14,567 bases of DNA from Bacteroidota bacterium (GTDB lineage Bacteria > Bacteroidota > Bacteroidia > UKL13-3). Positions 14,020 through 14,567 of this stretch are shown one piece after another. The stretch's first letter is position 1, and every line of letters begins with the position of its first letter. The notes beneath the pieces were generated by a model. That model worked only from the letters and a program-made list of their open reading frames with translations, did not search any database and was not told where the DNA came from. The position numbers and the translations under genes are program-made. The DNA lies in NCBI GenBank assembly GCA_010027395.1, contig RGVD01000041.1, forward strand, positions 1 to 14,567. The letters run 5' to 3'.

Positions 14020-14170
14020 AAGAATTGCGTAACTATTTAAACACAAAGTTCTTATTGTAAACTATGAGCCAACTTTTTCAACTCAAAAAATTTTTGCATA
14101 CCATTTTACCTTTTAAACTTATTTATTTGATTAAACACCGATAAAAAATAAGGATACACCTATTTTAAAA

Positions 14171-14199
14171 TTGACATACAATAACTAATAATATGTTTG
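14171..14199 (+). promoter_or_regulatory. Promoter of the multicopper oxidase gene
   Basis: TTG (14171-14173), an 18-base spacer, then TATGTTTG (14192-14199), a full match to the Bacteroidota consensus, with the same spacing as the small lipoprotein promoter. The ATG follows 17 bases later. Confidence 0.7.
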
Positions 14200-14216
14200 T
14201 TCAAAATTATCACATT

Positions 14217-14567
14217 ATGAAAAAATCAATATTGTTATCTTGCTTGGCTGTCATGTTGGCTATAGTCAGCAGTGCTCAAAACTACAACAACATGTGGATA
14301 CCTGATACATTAAGCGGAACCACGTTTAACCTTAATATCAAGGATACCTTTGCGCAAATAGTAAATTCAGGAAACCAAACCATCACAGGAGGTATTAATG
14401 GCAAGTTCTGGGGTCCTACTTTGTTCTTTAACAAAGGCGATGTTGTTCATATGAATGTTAAAAACGGATTGAATGATTCAACCACTTTGCATTGGCATGG
14501 CATGCACTTACCTGCAGTAATGGATGGTGGCCCACATCAAATTATTCCTCCTGGCACCACTTGGCAA
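14217..14567 (+). CDS. Exported multicopper oxidase, N-terminal 117 residues (cut by window edge)
   Basis: The frame opens at ATG 14217 (MKKSILLSCLAVMLAIVSSAQ) with a classical Sec signal peptide, probable cleavage after SSA-20, and runs to the last base. The mature part is the first cupredoxin domain of a multicopper oxidase: NGKFWGPTLFFNKGDVV (61-77), then LHWHGMHLPAVMDGGPHQ (91-108). The HWHG at 92-95 supplies the first pair of copper-binding histidines of the trinuclear centre, and IIPPGTTW is the next family block. Relatives (CueO, CotA, laccases, SufI-like proteins) oxidise copper(I), manganese, phenols or bilirubin in the periplasm; copper detoxification is one reasonable guess, but the C-terminal copper sites are outside the window. 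It has its own well-formed promoter. Confidence 0.9.
   Translation, partial: MKKSILLSCLAVMLAIVSSAQNYNNMWIPDTLSGTTFNLNIKDTFAQIVNSGNQTITGGINGKFWGPTLFFNKGDVVHMNVKNGLNDSTTLHWHGMHLPAVMDGGPHQIIPPGTTWQ

Noticed and set aside
14047..14216. Riboswitch or copper-responsive operator before the multicopper oxidase
   Set aside because: Only a promoter is visible; no clear inverted repeat or known riboswitch core was found in this spacer.
1..14567. CRISPR array, tRNA/rRNA genes, transposase, phage or toxin-antitoxin genes
   Set aside because: No regular direct repeats, no clover-leaf sequence and no such protein motifs were seen on either strand.

Overview
The window looks like a chromosomal segment of a free-living member of the Bacteroidota (Sphingobacteriia/Chitinophagia-like; the genus cannot be told from the sequence). 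The DNA is AT-rich, the genes lack Shine-Dalgarno sites, and several start sites are preceded by the Bacteroidota housekeeping promoter (TTG, about 18-19 bp, then TAnnTTTG). Typical genes are also present: small Cys-lipoproteins, the rpmH-rnpA-yidD order, and an LspA with an extended loop.

Layout. 1-1017 (-): N-terminal half of a YyaL/DUF255 thioredoxin-fold protein, cut by the window edge. 1018-1308: intergenic stretch of nested palindromes (REP/MITE-like). 1309-2684: trmN6-like tRNA methyltransferase (+) meeting a DUF2461 gene (-) with overlapping stop codons. 2795-3571: SAM methyltransferase (+). 3753-4560 (-): rpmH, rnpA and a broken yidD. 4754-4978 (-): small Ala/Glu-rich lipoprotein with a clear promoter and terminator. 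5051-6364 (-): der, the double GTPase for ribosome assembly. 6505-7443 (+): short CoA-binding protein and a TPR lipoprotein. 7440-8354 (-): MerR/B12-binding regulator of the CarH/LitR type, divergent from a TIGR01777 sugar-epimerase-like SDR (8428-9330, +). 9481-12062 (+): large CbxX/CfqX-type double AAA+ ATPase with a new-looking duplicated beta-rich N-terminus, split in two by an out-of-frame deletion. 12197-12808 (+): lspA. 12856-13992 (-): DAO-family FAD oxidoreductase. 14217-end (+): exported multicopper oxidase, cut by the edge.

Most of the window is housekeeping: RNA processing (rnpA, trmN6), ribosome (rpmH, der), and envelope or lipoprotein maturation (lspA, yidD, two lipoproteins). 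The parts with a story are the probable B12-light-sensing divergon (7440-9330), the split AAA+ ATPase and the broken yidD. The last two each lack a few tens of bases, out of frame, at a conserved core position. I see no CRISPR array, no transposase gene, no phage genes and no clear undescribed multi-gene system.
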